Of a stretch of DNA of 64,000 nt, positions 44,386-56,567 are shown piece after piece. The notes below the pieces were generated by a model. The model saw nothing but the letters and a program-made list of their open reading frames with translations. It searched no databases and was not told the origin of the DNA. The stretch comes from Limonium bicolor (lineage: Eukaryota > Streptophyta > Magnoliopsida > Caryophyllales > Plumbaginaceae), in NCBI GenBank assembly GCA_023374045.1, contig CM041776.1:352964296-353028295 (forward strand), read 5' to 3'. A program made the position numbers and the translations under genes. The stretch's first letter is position 1, and each line of letters opens with the position of its first letter.

Positions 44386-47300
44386 TGTAACACCCCAACC
44401 GCTAATCCGTCCGTTATCCTCTAATCAATCCCATACTTACCCTTCTCGCAGCGGAACACTTACTTACTCCCGGCGGGTGATACAACGCCGTTAACCCTCC
44501 AAGGTTAACAAGGCTACTATTACTTACCGTTTCGGTCTGATGATTAGAATGAAATACATACATACTACGACTTTACAATACCAATACTTACTTACATTTG
44601 ATTACCGAGTGTCTAAAGTATACGAATTACATTCCAATACTACTTCCCGAAATTAGAGTTTATACAACTACTCCTTTCTATCCAATCAAGACTTCATTAC
44701 TCAAAAAGGTGTACCACATGGTACACCGGCTACTCAAAAGGCCTTAGCCGTGTACAACTCAGTACACCATCTAATCTTACTACTACTCCAAAAAGAATCA
44801 CATCTTGACCTTACTCTACCTTCACGCCTCGCGGGTACCTGTGGAGTAAAAACATTCCCCCTAGGGGGTCAGCTTACGCTGCATATGATAACCGCATACC
44901 CCGCGTACTAGCGAGGGTACGCCAACTATTTGGTCGAGTACATGCGGTTCGTTTCATTCATTCATACATACATGCTTATACAGTACAATACAATACATTC
45001 ATTTCACCAAGCATACATATACAATGCATACAAGGAATACAATACAAGTGATTCATTCATACTTACCATACTCCGCATCACGGAGATACAATTCTCCAAT
45101 ACATACAAAGGTCTTGTTAGCCTTATTACACACCGGGTTAATCGGGTGTTCAATACTTTTACTCCGGTCAATGACTTACAATAGTCAAGACCAATACAAA
45201 TACAATACTTCTTACATACTTTACTTCCAGTTAAGTCGGTATGACCTCCGGGCAGGGATTACTACATCCCACACCGGGCTTTAGGGTGGCCCACTAATCC
45301 AGGATGCTACCCATTCAAGGGATTTGGTCCATGGAAAAGATTATAGCCAGGATTCGGATCCAACCTCTTGTGTTTCCTTATCCTCACGCGTGGCCGAAAC
45401 TATATCGGGCTTCTACTCATTCCATTATACTCATTACCCATGTTAGGAGTTAGATCGTTAGGAATTAGTAGAAGTCCATACTTACTTTCCATACATACAT
45501 ACAATACACAAGTACTCATACTTACACATACACTTCATTTCCATTCATACATTTCATGAATTGTACAAACTAATTGTTCAAAGAAATACAACAAGAGCAA
45601 AATAGTTCAAACATAATTAAGTGCAATATAAGTTCGATTCGTGCATTTATCTTGTTGGTGATCACATAAGCACACAAATCGGGGTAACCAAGTTAGGATA
45701 CAGGGCATGAAGAAATCATACCGTTCACCGTCGTAGGGTACTACCGGTTCCTTTGTAGCTCAACTATAGGATTCCTATACATACATGCAGTAGTATGATC
45801 AATGATCTATTATTGATCTACTTACTCCTTCATTGATACTTTCAATGTATACTTACTACTTCATTACTTTCTTACTCGGTTATAAAACCATTCTTTTCTT
45901 TACTACTTCATAAACTTGCTTCCTTACACATTTACTTACTTTCTTACCATTACTACTTCATTAATGGTGTGTTACCACATATATATGCATATGTGTATGT
46001 AGGCATATATATATATATGTATATATGATTACTATAACCATATAATTAAAACATTTTTTTGTAAGTGTTTGGGCCGTCCGACCACCGTCCGACCCAAACC
46101 TGGGTCGGACCATTCCAGTAAGTTTCTCGTTCTCTGAAATTCATCCGTCCGACCCAGCACTGTTCTGTCCGACCCATACACCTCTGGGTCGGACCATTCC
46201 AGAAGGTTTCAGTTCGTCATCCAAGCTATGTCCGACCCATGTCCGACCCAACCTCTGGGTCGGACGAAGTCAGAAACTTCGATGAAGAAATTTTTTTGCC
46301 TGTCCGACCCATGTCCGACTCACGGCCCTGGGTCGGACCATTCCAGAAAGAATTATTGTCGTTCATCTAGGCCCGTCCGACCCACGTCCCGACTCACGGT
46401 CCTGGGTTGGACCATTCCATAAAGGTTTATTATCGTTGTTTAGCCACGTCCGACCCAGCGTCCGATCCAGGCTGTGGGTCGGACGGTAGCAGAAGAAACT
46501 GCTACAGGCCTTGTTTTCTTTTCCCAATTTCACCCATTGCTTCCCCAATCTTCCTACATGCATCCTAACATGTTTAGCACCAATTAGGCCATCTAAATCA
46601 TGTTATTTCATTCCCTAATCCATTAACAATTCTATACTACTTATACACCATTTCAAAGTTTCAACCCAACACCTACATTATTTCTTCACATAATGCTACA
46701 GATTGGTTTTCCACCATTATGCTACAGATTTTTCCCTCAACTCCTAGCCTCAATACTCCCTCAACTAATGCCACTCCTAGCATCCAAAATACATTACCTT
46801 ACACTCTAGTTTCTATCATTTACAAACTCATTTCAAATCTGTTGCAACTACTAAACACTCCTTTTAAACTCTCCAAATACTTCCTCTTCTTAAACAACTT
46901 AAGTCCTCTCATTCCTAAGTACAATTGGACATAGTCTCCCCTATATTTTTAACATTCTCCACACATTATTTCAGCTCACAAATTCATGTTCTCACAACCT
47001 GTACACAACACTTCTTATACACACAATTCACTCCAATATACACATTACAATTCCTGCACATATACACATACTACCCATTGTTTTCCCAAGCTTTTAAACT
47101 TCATTTAAAAGGCTTCAAAACTGTTTCAATACCATTCTCTTATACTACAACATGCTTGCTACTCATTACTCAATTCACTACTCATTTTACTACTCCAAAA
47201 ACTGTTACATTACTATATCCAAAACTAGTTCAAGGTAAGGTGATTACCTTTGTGTTTCTAGTTTTCTTTCTTTCTTTTCTCCTCTTCTTCTTCACCTTTG

Positions 47301-48389
47301 TTCTCGGTCCCAATAGGGTTCCCACACACAAAGTGCTACAGCACATAATACATACACAATACCATTTAGCATTCATTTTACTAACCCTAGAATTTAGGTT
47401 TTAGGGTTTAGAAAGAGTGTTACCTTCCACTGAGAGATTAAGTTCTTGACTAGCAAGAGAACGAAATTCCTAGCCCCCAAGAGAAGCCAAAATCGGCTGG
47501 AGCAAGAAGGAACAAGGAGTTCAAAATCCAAAATTCTTATAATGCAAACAAGGGCTAGAAATGGTGGATTTTCGAAGTTCTTTTTACCTCAAGATGATAA
47601 GGAGGTGAAGGTGCTTCTCTTCTAATGGTGGCTTCAAATCTCCAAATGGTGAATACCCATAAAATCAAAAAGGAGCTTTTGGATTTTTGAAAGGATGAAA
47701 ATGTTCTCCTTTGCAAGGGGGTTGCAATGGTGTAATTTTATTGAGTTTGGAGAAGATTTGAGTGCTCAAAGAGAGGAGAGAATTGAAGAGTTTTGTGGGG
47801 CTTCTCCTTTCTCCCTGGCTGTCGCAGTGCAAGAGGAAGAAGAGAGAATAGAGAGACTAGGAGGGAAGAAAACGTGAGGGAAGAGGGGAGTGAGGAGAGA
47901 GAGTCTAATTTTTTTTGCTTTTACTTTTAGTCTTGTCCTTTAGCAAATAAGAGACAATTAAAGAGAGGGGGAGGCTCATAAAATCAGCCCACACCCACAC
48001 ACACACAGTTTTAACTTTTATTTGCAAAGTGGACACACTAACTTTGTTTATTCGCATTCTTACCCCACAACTTCCCGGTTGTTACAGTTTTACTAACCGG
48101 TACCCGTTTTCCGGAATTTTCTCGTTAAATATTTTATTGGTTCTAAAGCTTCACTAATATTTATTAGTGACTATTTAGTTGACCAAAATTATTACGAGTC
48201 TATTTGACCCGCTTAAAGTCACGTTTTCCCGGTTTCCTCGAAAAACGCGCTTTAAGGTTCGTTTATGCTTTTAACCCATTTTAAAGGTCCGTTTTCTTCG
48301 GGATTTGTTCCCTTGTATTTATTTTAGTGTAATTAAGCTTTTAAAAATATAATTAGCCTAATTAATCATTTTAATTACGGGGTATTTCA
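44386..48389 (-). mobile_element. Element 3 5' LTR (family C backbone, type B array)
   Basis: 4004 bases, TGAAATACCCCG to GTTACA on the minus strand. Both ends and most of the body match the family C LTRs, but roughly 46060-46600 matches element 2's family B LTR, including its hairpin array and the adjoining 'cccattgcttccccaatctt' stretch. The LTR is therefore a mosaic. No gene was found. Confidence 0.9.
46070..46490. repeat. GC-rich hairpin array, type B, in a family C LTR
   Basis: Units with GTCCGACCC/GGGTCGGAC stems and TGGAATGGTCCGACC leaders (minus strand), unlike the type C array at 34519-34993 in the partner LTR of the same element. Confidence 0.85.
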
Positions 48390-48539
48390 TTCTCTAACCG
48401 GTCGGCTTTGTTACTAAGACTCGTATGTCAAAATATTTTGACTGTTAAGTTAATTCATTATATTTCTTGAATCTTATCCACCACAACTTAGGTACATAAT
48501 CTATAGTTGCATGATGCATGCATGACTGTATTATATTGT

Positions 48540-49910
48540 ATTATTTTCCCACCATCCTTTATAATACAATGTATTATATAACTCATTATCTTTAGCAAAT
48601 ATATTTGCATCCAAAAACTCATAAACTTATAGTCGTAACATTTTTTGTAATAACCACCACCATTATATTATATGGTTTCCAACCATAATATATAATCCAT
48701 CCTTATATACATTATTCTTGTATATGTTATATTTACCACGTAGGTAAGTTCCATGAGTTATAAAACTCTTATATTATATGTTAATTTTTATCATCTTACA
48801 TTAGATGATATTCCCATTAGTTGTATTATATTATACAACTTATATTAAGGTTATTATCCCAATATTATGTAAAATTTTATGTTGTATATTTACAACTCCC
48901 AAGGTTTATTCAACAAATACCTTAGCTTTATAAATCTTATTTATTTGTAGTTGTCACATTATTTAATGTGAATATCCTTACTTATATTAATTCCACCTAA
49001 AACCATATAATTGTTATAACATTTATAACACTATAGACCATAGTCTAAAATTCATTTTCCAACTTTATTTTCGGTACAGCCCTTATATTTCTTTTAAATT
49101 CTATTTTGACCACATAACATTATATAATGTTATACCATATACTAATATCATTTGATATGATATTTTTATTTCCTTAAACTTATAACCTATAGTTCTCATA
49201 CAAAACTATTATATATTGCCGCATAGGCATATATATTAAACCTTATTCTTTTCCATAAACCATAGATAGTTTCCTTTATTTACAAAATCACCCCATTATT
49301 TATACCATGTTATATATACCATTTAATATAACATTTCTAACTTATAAAAAGGGTATAAACCTATGATATATTTTTGTAAATTCCGAACAGACCTTGTTCT
49401 GTTTTATAATTGCCATTTGGCCCTATTTATAACATATAGTTTTATCATATCATTTAAAATATATATTATATACATATCTTAATAAATACTCTTATATTAT
49501 TCTAAAAATCGCCAAATTTCACCAAAGGGTTATAATTACCCTTACTAGCCATATACTTTCGGTATATTACATTTCACCACATCTTTTATCCCAAAGTGTC
49601 ATAATGACATGATAACTATATATTATACATATATAGTTTATCTTAATTCCAAAATCAACCCAATAAATTCCTAAAAATTCCTAATAGCCCATGGGTGTTT
49701 ATAATACCATTTTACTCCCCTTCTTTTCGGTAATAACATATTTGCCACATATGTTATAAAATTGTTACAATAAATACTTATCTTATTATATAACCTTAAA
49801 CAAGTATTGAAACTTATCTAATTTGGTCAAAACCTACCATATGGTCAAGGTTGACCACCTTAATATTTCCTTGACCATCACTAACCATATATTACGGTTT
49901 GTACCCTTAT
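48540..49910. repeat. Dense series of short AT-rich hairpins
   Basis: More than twenty short inverted repeats follow one another every 30-60 bases. Examples are AATACA-A-TGTATT, GTTGTA-TATT-TACAAC, CACATT-ATTT-AATGTG, TAGAC-CATA-GTCTA, TGTCAT-A-ATGACA and AACTATATAT-TATAC-ATATATAGTT. The corresponding stretch of the 5' LTR is 58430-59860. Confidence 0.75.
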
Positions 49911-51451
49911 TTTTCAGAAATTACCATTTAACCACCCAAACTTTATAAAATCTTATATTTTTTATATAAACTCATTTTAACCTCCAGTTTTCGACTATAT
50001 CCTTTTATAGCCCCCAAATTTAATTTAATTACACTTTAACCCTTATAATATGCGGTAATGCATATATACCACCTAAACTTAAATAAAACCTTATAAATGC
50101 ATAAATAAAATGGCCTAAAGTAGTAATGGCCTTATTACAAACATTGGCTCATAAAATAAATTACACATAAATGTCCATAAATGCATTAAACTCTCGGCCC
50201 TTACACATATTTTTCCATATTTACCAATTTCCACATAATGTCTTAAATTTGACAATTATGTTAATTAATTAGTTAGATAAATTTACCAAACCAATTTTTA
50301 ATCACCTAAGGTCAAAATAAGACCTTAATATCCTTGTTCACTCACGCACATATTATTCAAATATGTATAAACACATATTAATGTACCAAGTGAAGGTTTA
50401 AGTGATTTATACCTTGTTTTTGACTAGATAAAGCCTTGTTTGATTTCGGCCTGCTTAGGATTATTTTTTCAAAGCTTCTTTTACATGTTTTCAAATAGCA
50501 ATTAAGACATAGTTAGTCTCCAAGCAAGATCTAACCATAAGAAGTGTTTAATGTATATTTCAAGGTAAAATTTACCTTAGAATACCAAGGTAGCCAAGAG
50601 TTGTCTTCGGCCTAAATATACAGAAGGTAAAGAGCATCAAAAGAGCTACTAAACCAAGGCTTAAAACTGACATAACTCAGATTCGAAGATGGCTAATTTT
50701 TACCTTGTTTAAAATGCCTAAAATGGTGTTTTCGGCTTGGATCTGGTTATACCTTGAAGCTCTTGATAGATCCACTGAATAAGTATGTTAAGAAGAAGAT
50801 TATAAGCCTAAGAGAACAGGTTTTACAACCGGAATGGAAGGGAATCAAAAGATAAGTGCTTAAAGCACATTTTTATACCTTAAGAACAAGATTGGGTTTC
50901 TCCACCTTCTTCCCTTGTTATGGCTGAGATTTGCCCTCATTTGACCTCCAAAACAAGCTAGATCCATGGATGGAAATGGTTGATGCTTAGATCCATCGAA
51001 AGAGGAAAGAAATGTGAAGAGAATGAACATAAAATGACTAATTAAGTTTACCTAGGTAGCAAGGTGTTCTTCTCTGTTCTTGGTGAGTTAGCCACGGTTT
51101 GGAGAAGCAAGGAGAGGATGGAGAAGGCCTTGAGTCGGCTGGGAAGCAAGGCAAATGAGAAAGGTAGGTCAAATTGGCTTAAAACACATTTTTTTGCTTT
51201 GTTTAATATATTTTGTGTTTAATGACTCACCATGTAGTTTGGCATCAGTTATTGAAGGGGAAAGGAGCCTCACATGGTTTTTTGAAGCCTTATCAATCAA
51301 GGAGCAAGTGATATTGTTTATATTATAGTATAAGAAAGGTAAAAGTAATCTCCTTAAATTAAGGAGTGGTGTTGGAGGCTTGTCTTTTGTGCTTGCAAGT
51401 GGTGATTTTAAGCTCCCTTGCTTGTGGCTGTCGACCTCATGTGGTCCAAGG

Positions 51452-51494
51452 GGTCAAACTTTGACCTCTTGACCATTCTTAGTCAATGTTGACT
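51452..51494. promoter_or_regulatory. Paired W-box-like palindromes in LTR
   Basis: GGTCAAA-C-TTTGACC and AGTCAA-TG-TTGACT lie within 45 bases, with another TTGACC between. TTGAC(C/T) is the plant WRKY-factor core. The position, about 600 bases from the LTR start in element orientation, is promoter-like (U3). It is repeated in the 5' LTR near 61300-61353. Confidence 0.45.
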
Positions 51495-52086
51495 CAAACG
51501 GGCCCCCTTTTAGGGTTTTTATTAATATTTTAATATAAAATTTGTAAAAATTTGTAAATTTCTAATATGATATATTATCATATTTAAAGGTAATTATGAC
51601 CTTTAAGCCCATTAAAAACCAATTTAGAAGGCAATACACAAAAACGTGCTTTAAGGAGTTTTAGTGCACATTTTGTGTCGCAAGGTGTTTCTGAGCTCTA
51701 TTTTCTTTGATAACAGCTTTTTTGTGTTCTTACATGATATTTGATCATGGTATCCAATTTTATATCATTTAGAGGTCATTAGACCTTTAAGGTATTCTTA
51801 GAGCACTTTTTGCCATACTTGACCTTGAAGCATGTAAATGCTTGTTCTTTGTGTTGGAGTGTGTTGTCCAAAGATTTATATGTTTAGTTATGTGTTAATA
51901 AGATTAGGACAAAGTTTTAGGTCCTAAGAAGTTCATTTGGGTATTTATTTACCCTAAACAGTCAAAGGGTGCAATATCTTGCTTTGTATTGACCACTTTG
52001 TTCTCAGTTGACTTTTAAGGCATGTTTAGGCCTTAATCAATGCAATTAGATGTTTAATCCATATTTTATTAGTTTGGGGTATTTCA

Positions 52087-52119
52087 ATCTACCCCCCTTA
52101 AAAGACTTCGTCCCGAAGT
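52087..52119 (-). promoter_or_regulatory. Element 4 polypurine tract and hairpin
   Basis: On the minus strand TTTTAAGGGGGGTAGAT abuts the LTR, preceded by ACTTCG-GGA-CGAAGT. The stem sequence differs from elements 2 and 3 but the hairpin is kept. Confidence 0.8.
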
Positions 52120-52460
52120 GCTTAATCAAATAGGTAAGTATATAAATGTATAACTACCCATTATTCCCATAATGTATATCTATGTGATATATCATTTACA
52201 CACATCGTATTGTGACTATACAGCACATAGCCATCACTTTGTGGCGTTAGTTCAATCATATATGGATATAGGTGATCCATCATCAGCACCATCATTTCCT
52301 ATCAGTTCTACAAACCCTGACAACCTCCCCGAGGTGTCCATAACATACCATCATTCCACATTCCACATCTAATGATTCATTTGTATCTAAGCGATACCAT
52401 ATGTAATCATTCTACAAAGCAATATAAATATATATATCACAAGTAGCATAAGAAAAGTAC

Positions 52461-52695
52461 TACACACATGGGTGTAAATACAACATTCAAACAGGTATCT
52501 CGTAAGATACATACATACAAGTGCACATCACACATAACAAAACAACAACGTACGCCCCGCGTACCAAACATAACCAGCAAAACCTCGTGTGCCCCGCACA
52601 CCACCGATTCACTGTATGCCATGCATACGAAACGACAATAAACAAATCTCGTATGCCCCGCATACCACAACAAAACTTAGTGCACACATGTGCAC
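52461..52695. repeat. Tandem covarying hairpins in element 4 3' region
   Basis: Seven short hairpins: TACAC/GTGTA (52461-52476), GTATCT/AGATAC (52495-52510), GTACGC-CCC-GCGTAC (52550-52564), GTGTGC-CCC-GCACAC (52587-52601), GTATGC-CAT-GCATAC (52614-52628), GTATGC-CCC-GCATAC (52651-52665), and GTGCAC-ACAT-GTGCAC (52680-52695). The four central ones share the frame GTnnGC-CCC-GCnnAC, with the variable bases changing on both arms. Confidence 0.8.
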
Positions 52696-52706
52696 AACCA
52701 AGAGGC

Positions 52707-52744
52707 TCTACCCCCCTTAAAAAGGGTTACGCCCCCGTACCCCA
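52707..52744 (-). promoter_or_regulatory. Element 4 second PPT-like tract
   Basis: On the minus strand TTTTTAAGGGGGGTAGAG follows a GGGTACGGGGGCGTAACCC near-palindrome, the same combination as in elements 1-3. Confidence 0.55.
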
Positions 52745-54956
52745 CAAGTACACAACAACCGCTCAACAAGGAGCACTGGATACTTGGCTCTCATAGGGTT
52801 CTCCAACTCGTGGATTATCCTCATATCAGAGAGACGGGTATGACTCTAGCCCTTCTGGGTTCCACAATACCTAAAGGGTGAGGCACTGAACTATTGGTGC
52901 TCTCTCCCAAGTTCGTTTTTAATGGGCCCACTCGCTCCGTATGAGGTGCAGACCCATGAACATAGGCTCAGTTTGCCTTTTCCAATGTTGTGTATCCTCT
53001 CATTTGGATCACTAGCATACATGCGTGTGTCTTCTCTTACTGATATTCAGTGAGGTATAATATGACATTGGCTATCGTTAGTACTTAGTGCTCTTTGCAC
53101 TAGTCTCAGTAATATCAGATGTACCAGCCTACATGTCCATGTAGATGAAGCTTGTCATCCGTGTCTCCTGGTGGTTTTGTTCCAGAGTAACACACTGTTG
53201 TAGTTTTTGATACACACTCTTGTTGATATCCATTGCATCTTCTGTATTCCCACTAGATTAATAACTGATCAAGTGTAATAGCAAAACACTCAGTCATACA
53301 GAGTGCAGAGGCGTAAACTCTCAGCAGCTAATATCTAATGAGTCAAACAGATAAGATGAGCAAATTATCTTGTGAGTGGTACATCCCAAGTCCATTGTTC
53401 CTTGTTTAAGGTATCTGCTAGATTTAGCTTGTCTCTTATCATTGCGTAGTCACGTTTATGTTCACATCATCTGGTAGATTTCCTCTGGATTACAAGAATT
53501 TGCTCGATCCTTATGAGGATTCTACATATTATTCATCCATAATGGGTTTCCATGTTTCTATCCTTAGTGTTCACATCCGTGAAAGGTTCCCTTGTCTTCA
53601 CTGTATACTGTCTACTGCTCTCTTGTGTTAAAAGTTTTATTTCTCTAGCCCATTATTTTAACTGCGGCTCTTCTCGTCCATCTTCGAGGTAATCTGTCAC
53701 TACTGTCCGTAGTACGGAGTTGACTACTTCTCGTGTTCCTAACATACTTGTCTACTTGCATGGAGTACCGTACTGATACATTACTACTTACCCGACTAAC
53801 TCATAAATAAGTCTGTCAGGCCCACATGCTCCTAACGGAGTGCGGTCGTCCCATGACTCGTTTAGTAAACTGGTAATGTCTGTCACACAGGTATAGTGAA
53901 GTATTCTGTTGTCAATCTCCCTTTGATGGATATCCTTTTTTTTCTTTTTTTTATCAGTTCTTGTTGTCGGTTTTTTTGTAATAAGTGTTATTGCCTTAGT
54001 GGCATCAGTGGTAATTCGTGCCATAAACCGGCATCATTCAGCTCGGTGTAAGTAAAATTCGTGCTATATTTAGTAAACTTGGTTCTCCTGTCTCGATCTC
54101 ATTGAGTACACACATATTCCTTTTCTCCCTGATTATCATGATCGTATCTCATCCATAGTTCGTATTCATTCCCTCATCCATTTAATTGGATGTATTGCAG
54201 ATTGCATAATAGTTTGAGCAACTTGGCTCTTCACTTCCCAACCATCCTCGTTGACGGTGGTGCATCTACAAAGGGTATGCTTGTCCATAAGGACTAAACA
54301 TATATCACTAGTAGTGATTAGCATTAAATGCGGGTATACACTGATGGTATTTGGCTAATAAGCCATGTCTGAGACTTCCTCAAATGTTTTAAACTGGTGT
54401 GGTTACAATCACAGTGGCTGTATAGTTTCCCAGTTGCAGTGTTGGACTAACGGTCCTTCCAAGTTGCATAGGTTTCTAACCTCAAGGTTTGTATGAAAAA
54501 GTTTGAAAAACATTTTTTTGGTATATATATAATAAAAGACTAAAAAGTAGTAGTTGCAGTTGCAGTTGTAGCACTTGCTTTGTTAAGTGCGCAAGGCAGA
54601 TGGAAATTTCAGTGGTTTACTTGTCATAGCGCTTGCAATAGCAAGTGCGCCATGCAGATGGAAATTCTGGTTCAGTAATCACCGGTCTCACTGACTCTAC
54701 GTCGTTGAGTATAGGCTACATGATAATGTAAGCATTAACATCCTGTTCATATATATAATCCGTCAAGGTTTCAAGGTTACTCGCATCGAGTCCACATAAC
54801 TAGTCTCAAAAGTCATACACACAAAGGCGAGTGGTCAATGACACACTCCCACATACTTATAACATATCTCCTTCTAATACCCAAGGTAAGTACATACACA
54901 GTAAGCAAAAGTCTTCCACCAGCGGTCTCATGGAGTTCAGGGTACTCATGCCCTAT
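52745..54956 (-). other. Element 4 internal non-coding region
   Basis: No domain of pol or AlkB could be recognised on either strand, and no long open frame exists. It includes a small TTTTTTC-rich patch (53935-53955) and a pair of 'agtgcgc(a/c)a(a/t)gcagatggaaatt' copies near 54584 and 54643 with 'gcacttgc/gcaagtgc' inverted motifs. The 3' part near 54840-54956 adjoins the gag stop. It may be degenerate pol or captured sequence; this is undecided. Confidence 0.5.
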
Positions 54957-56337
54957 CTACTCCCTTGCCTCTCTGGGCTCCAGCATCAGTAGATGTCTGG
55001 CCATCCTGACCGCCTCGTGGTACTCCAGATCCTCCAGCTGAGGTCTTCTGAGTATTCCTTGGTGGCCGTAATTACGGCTTTTAGGGTTCATCCAGCACTC
55101 GAACTCCCTGTGGCCCTCTTTCTTGCAGCATCGACACACAACTTTGCGGCCTTCGCAGTCGACCCTAGGATGGTCCTTCCCACAACGCTTGCAATAGAAA
55201 TGGCGCTGGGGTTGTCCGGTGCCTAATGGTAGTATATATTTTAAGTTACTATCTGATGATATAAAGGTTAAGGTCACAAATGAATTTAAGAGGTAGGTGT
55301 TCTCACCCTTAGGAGGTGCAGATCTCAAAGGCTGAGCATCTATAGCTGGGCCGGTCAACCGAAGGACGGGCTCTTTCCCCTTCGCTCCCTGGTGACCCTG
55401 CTGCCCTTTCTTCTGAAAGAATTTCCTGTTTAAGGTTTCGGGTCAGCATTCATAAGGTATTTAATATGATAAGTAGTTTAGAATGGGATAAGTCCTTACT
55501 TTCCCTTCTTCTGGCTATCGCCTGGAGATGCTCCTCCACCCTCAGACTCTCCCTCAGGATTCTTTCTCTTCTTTGCCTCGAGAGTCTCTTCCCGAGTCTG
55601 GAGCATTAGCTCCGTCCTCGAGGTGGCATCGTAACACTCCTGGAATCTCATTGATAAGTTCTCACAAAGTTAACCGGTAATATAGTAAGTAAAGAATTTA
55701 TGGCTTTCATGTTAATACCTGGATGGTAGTGTAGAGGGTAGCACCCATCGCCATCTGGATGTGAAACAATAGTCCTCCCCGAAACTTCTTGACCTTCACG
55801 GTCTCTGAGTAATCCACACCGGGGATGAAGTCAGTAGACCAATGAATCGAGCGTAGTACTCATCCACGGTCAGACCTCCCTGGGATAATGTCTCGAACTC
55901 ATGGCGCTTCTTCTGCTTGAGGTGTGCTGGGTAGTACACTTCTCAGCAACTCGACAAAGGCAGCCCACGAAAAGTCGGGCGACACATGATGGTTGACAAC
56001 CTCCACCAAGTGCTGGCTGCAATCCTCCTTCAGATGGAAGCAGCAATGACAACCTTCTGGTTGGCAGGTACTTGTAAAGCTTCATAGGCCTTCTCATGTT
56101 CAACTATGAATCGCTCCAAAGCTACGGGGTCTGGCTCCCCTGAATATGTAGGTGGTCGGGTCTCGCTAACTGAATTCAGCCAGTTCGTTTCCCTGGGCTG
56201 TGGCGGTGGGCTGGTGCTCCTCCAATTTGAGTACCCAGCTGTGCAAGAACAGCAGCAATTGTCTCTGTAACTCCTGGGTTCGCGGGGTCACCGCCTCCAC
56301 CTCTACCAGTACCACGCCCTTTAGTTCCTCCAGACAT
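54957..56337 (-). pseudogene. gag: Element 4 gag (four exons, frameshifted)
   Basis: ATG at 56337 (MSGGT) follows GTACTACAG. Exon 1 (56337-55719) encodes a Gag domain related to those of elements 1-3 but with frame breaks, its length being one base out of phase. Intron 1 (55718-55640, 79 bases) joins Q to E-C-Y-D at the same place as the intron in elements 1-3. A further intron (55499-55426) is specific to this element, and the next (55306-55223) matches intron 2 of the others (PPKG junction). The last exon carries zinc knuckles CKRCGKDHPRVDC and CRCCKKEGHREFEC and ends at TAG 54959-54957. There is no SGPG donor after it and no AlkB segment, so Gag ends by a stop codon. Confidence 0.82.
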
Positions 56338-56535
56338 CTGTAGTACAGTATGTCACATAATTATCGGTAATTTACCGTACACAACCAATAGATATTGAAT
56401 TGTCTTTAAGGCTAATATGTCACGCAATTTGTGTTACTAGACACATATCTTTTAAGACGAGTCGTCTCGTACCTCACAAACGTTTCCCGTAATTTCCCAA
56501 GTCCTAAGCTCACTGTCTTAGCCTATTTCCTCGTC

Positions 56536-56563
56536 ATCAGAGCGGTACTCCGCCCTGATACCA
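56536..56563 (-). promoter_or_regulatory. Element 4 primer binding site in a palindrome
   Basis: TGGTATCAGGGC on the minus strand (one change from the usual AGAGC), 4 bases from the LTR. ATCAGGGCGG-AGTA-CCGCTCTGAT folds as a stem with one G-T pair. Confidence 0.85.
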
Positions 56564-56567
56564 CTTT

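Larger units (their letters stand above)
32828..48389 (-). mobile_element. Element 3: chromovirus with AlkB gene, reverse strand, likely recombinant
   Basis: Reading leftward: 5' LTR 48389-44386, PBS, gag, AlkB gene, pol, a hAT-like insertion, PPT, and 3' LTR 36912-32828. Flanking 5-mers are CCCGT on the left and TTCTC on the right and do not match. The left flank is element 1's LTR and the right flank is element 4's LTR, and both are truncated at the junction. The two LTRs carry different hairpin-array types. This fits recombination between two insertions with loss of the DNA between them. Confidence 0.9.
48390..52086 (-). mobile_element. Element 4 3' LTR, truncated
   Basis: Matches about 58250-61961 of the 5' LTR with many small indels, and ends TTTGGGGTATTTCA on the plus strand. 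About 1.7 kb corresponding to 56568-58250 is missing at the junction with element 3. No gene was found. It is very AT-rich and hairpin-rich in 48540-49910. Confidence 0.88.

Noticed and set aside
52437..52687. Cys/Val-rich minus-strand frames
   Set aside because: They arise from the tandem hairpins GTATGC...GCATAC; no domain.
52745..54956. Hidden AlkB or pol remnant in element 4
   Set aside because: No HxD...H, DSGA, F/YxDD or HPQTDGQ-like motif could be read in any frame; a profile search could still find traces.
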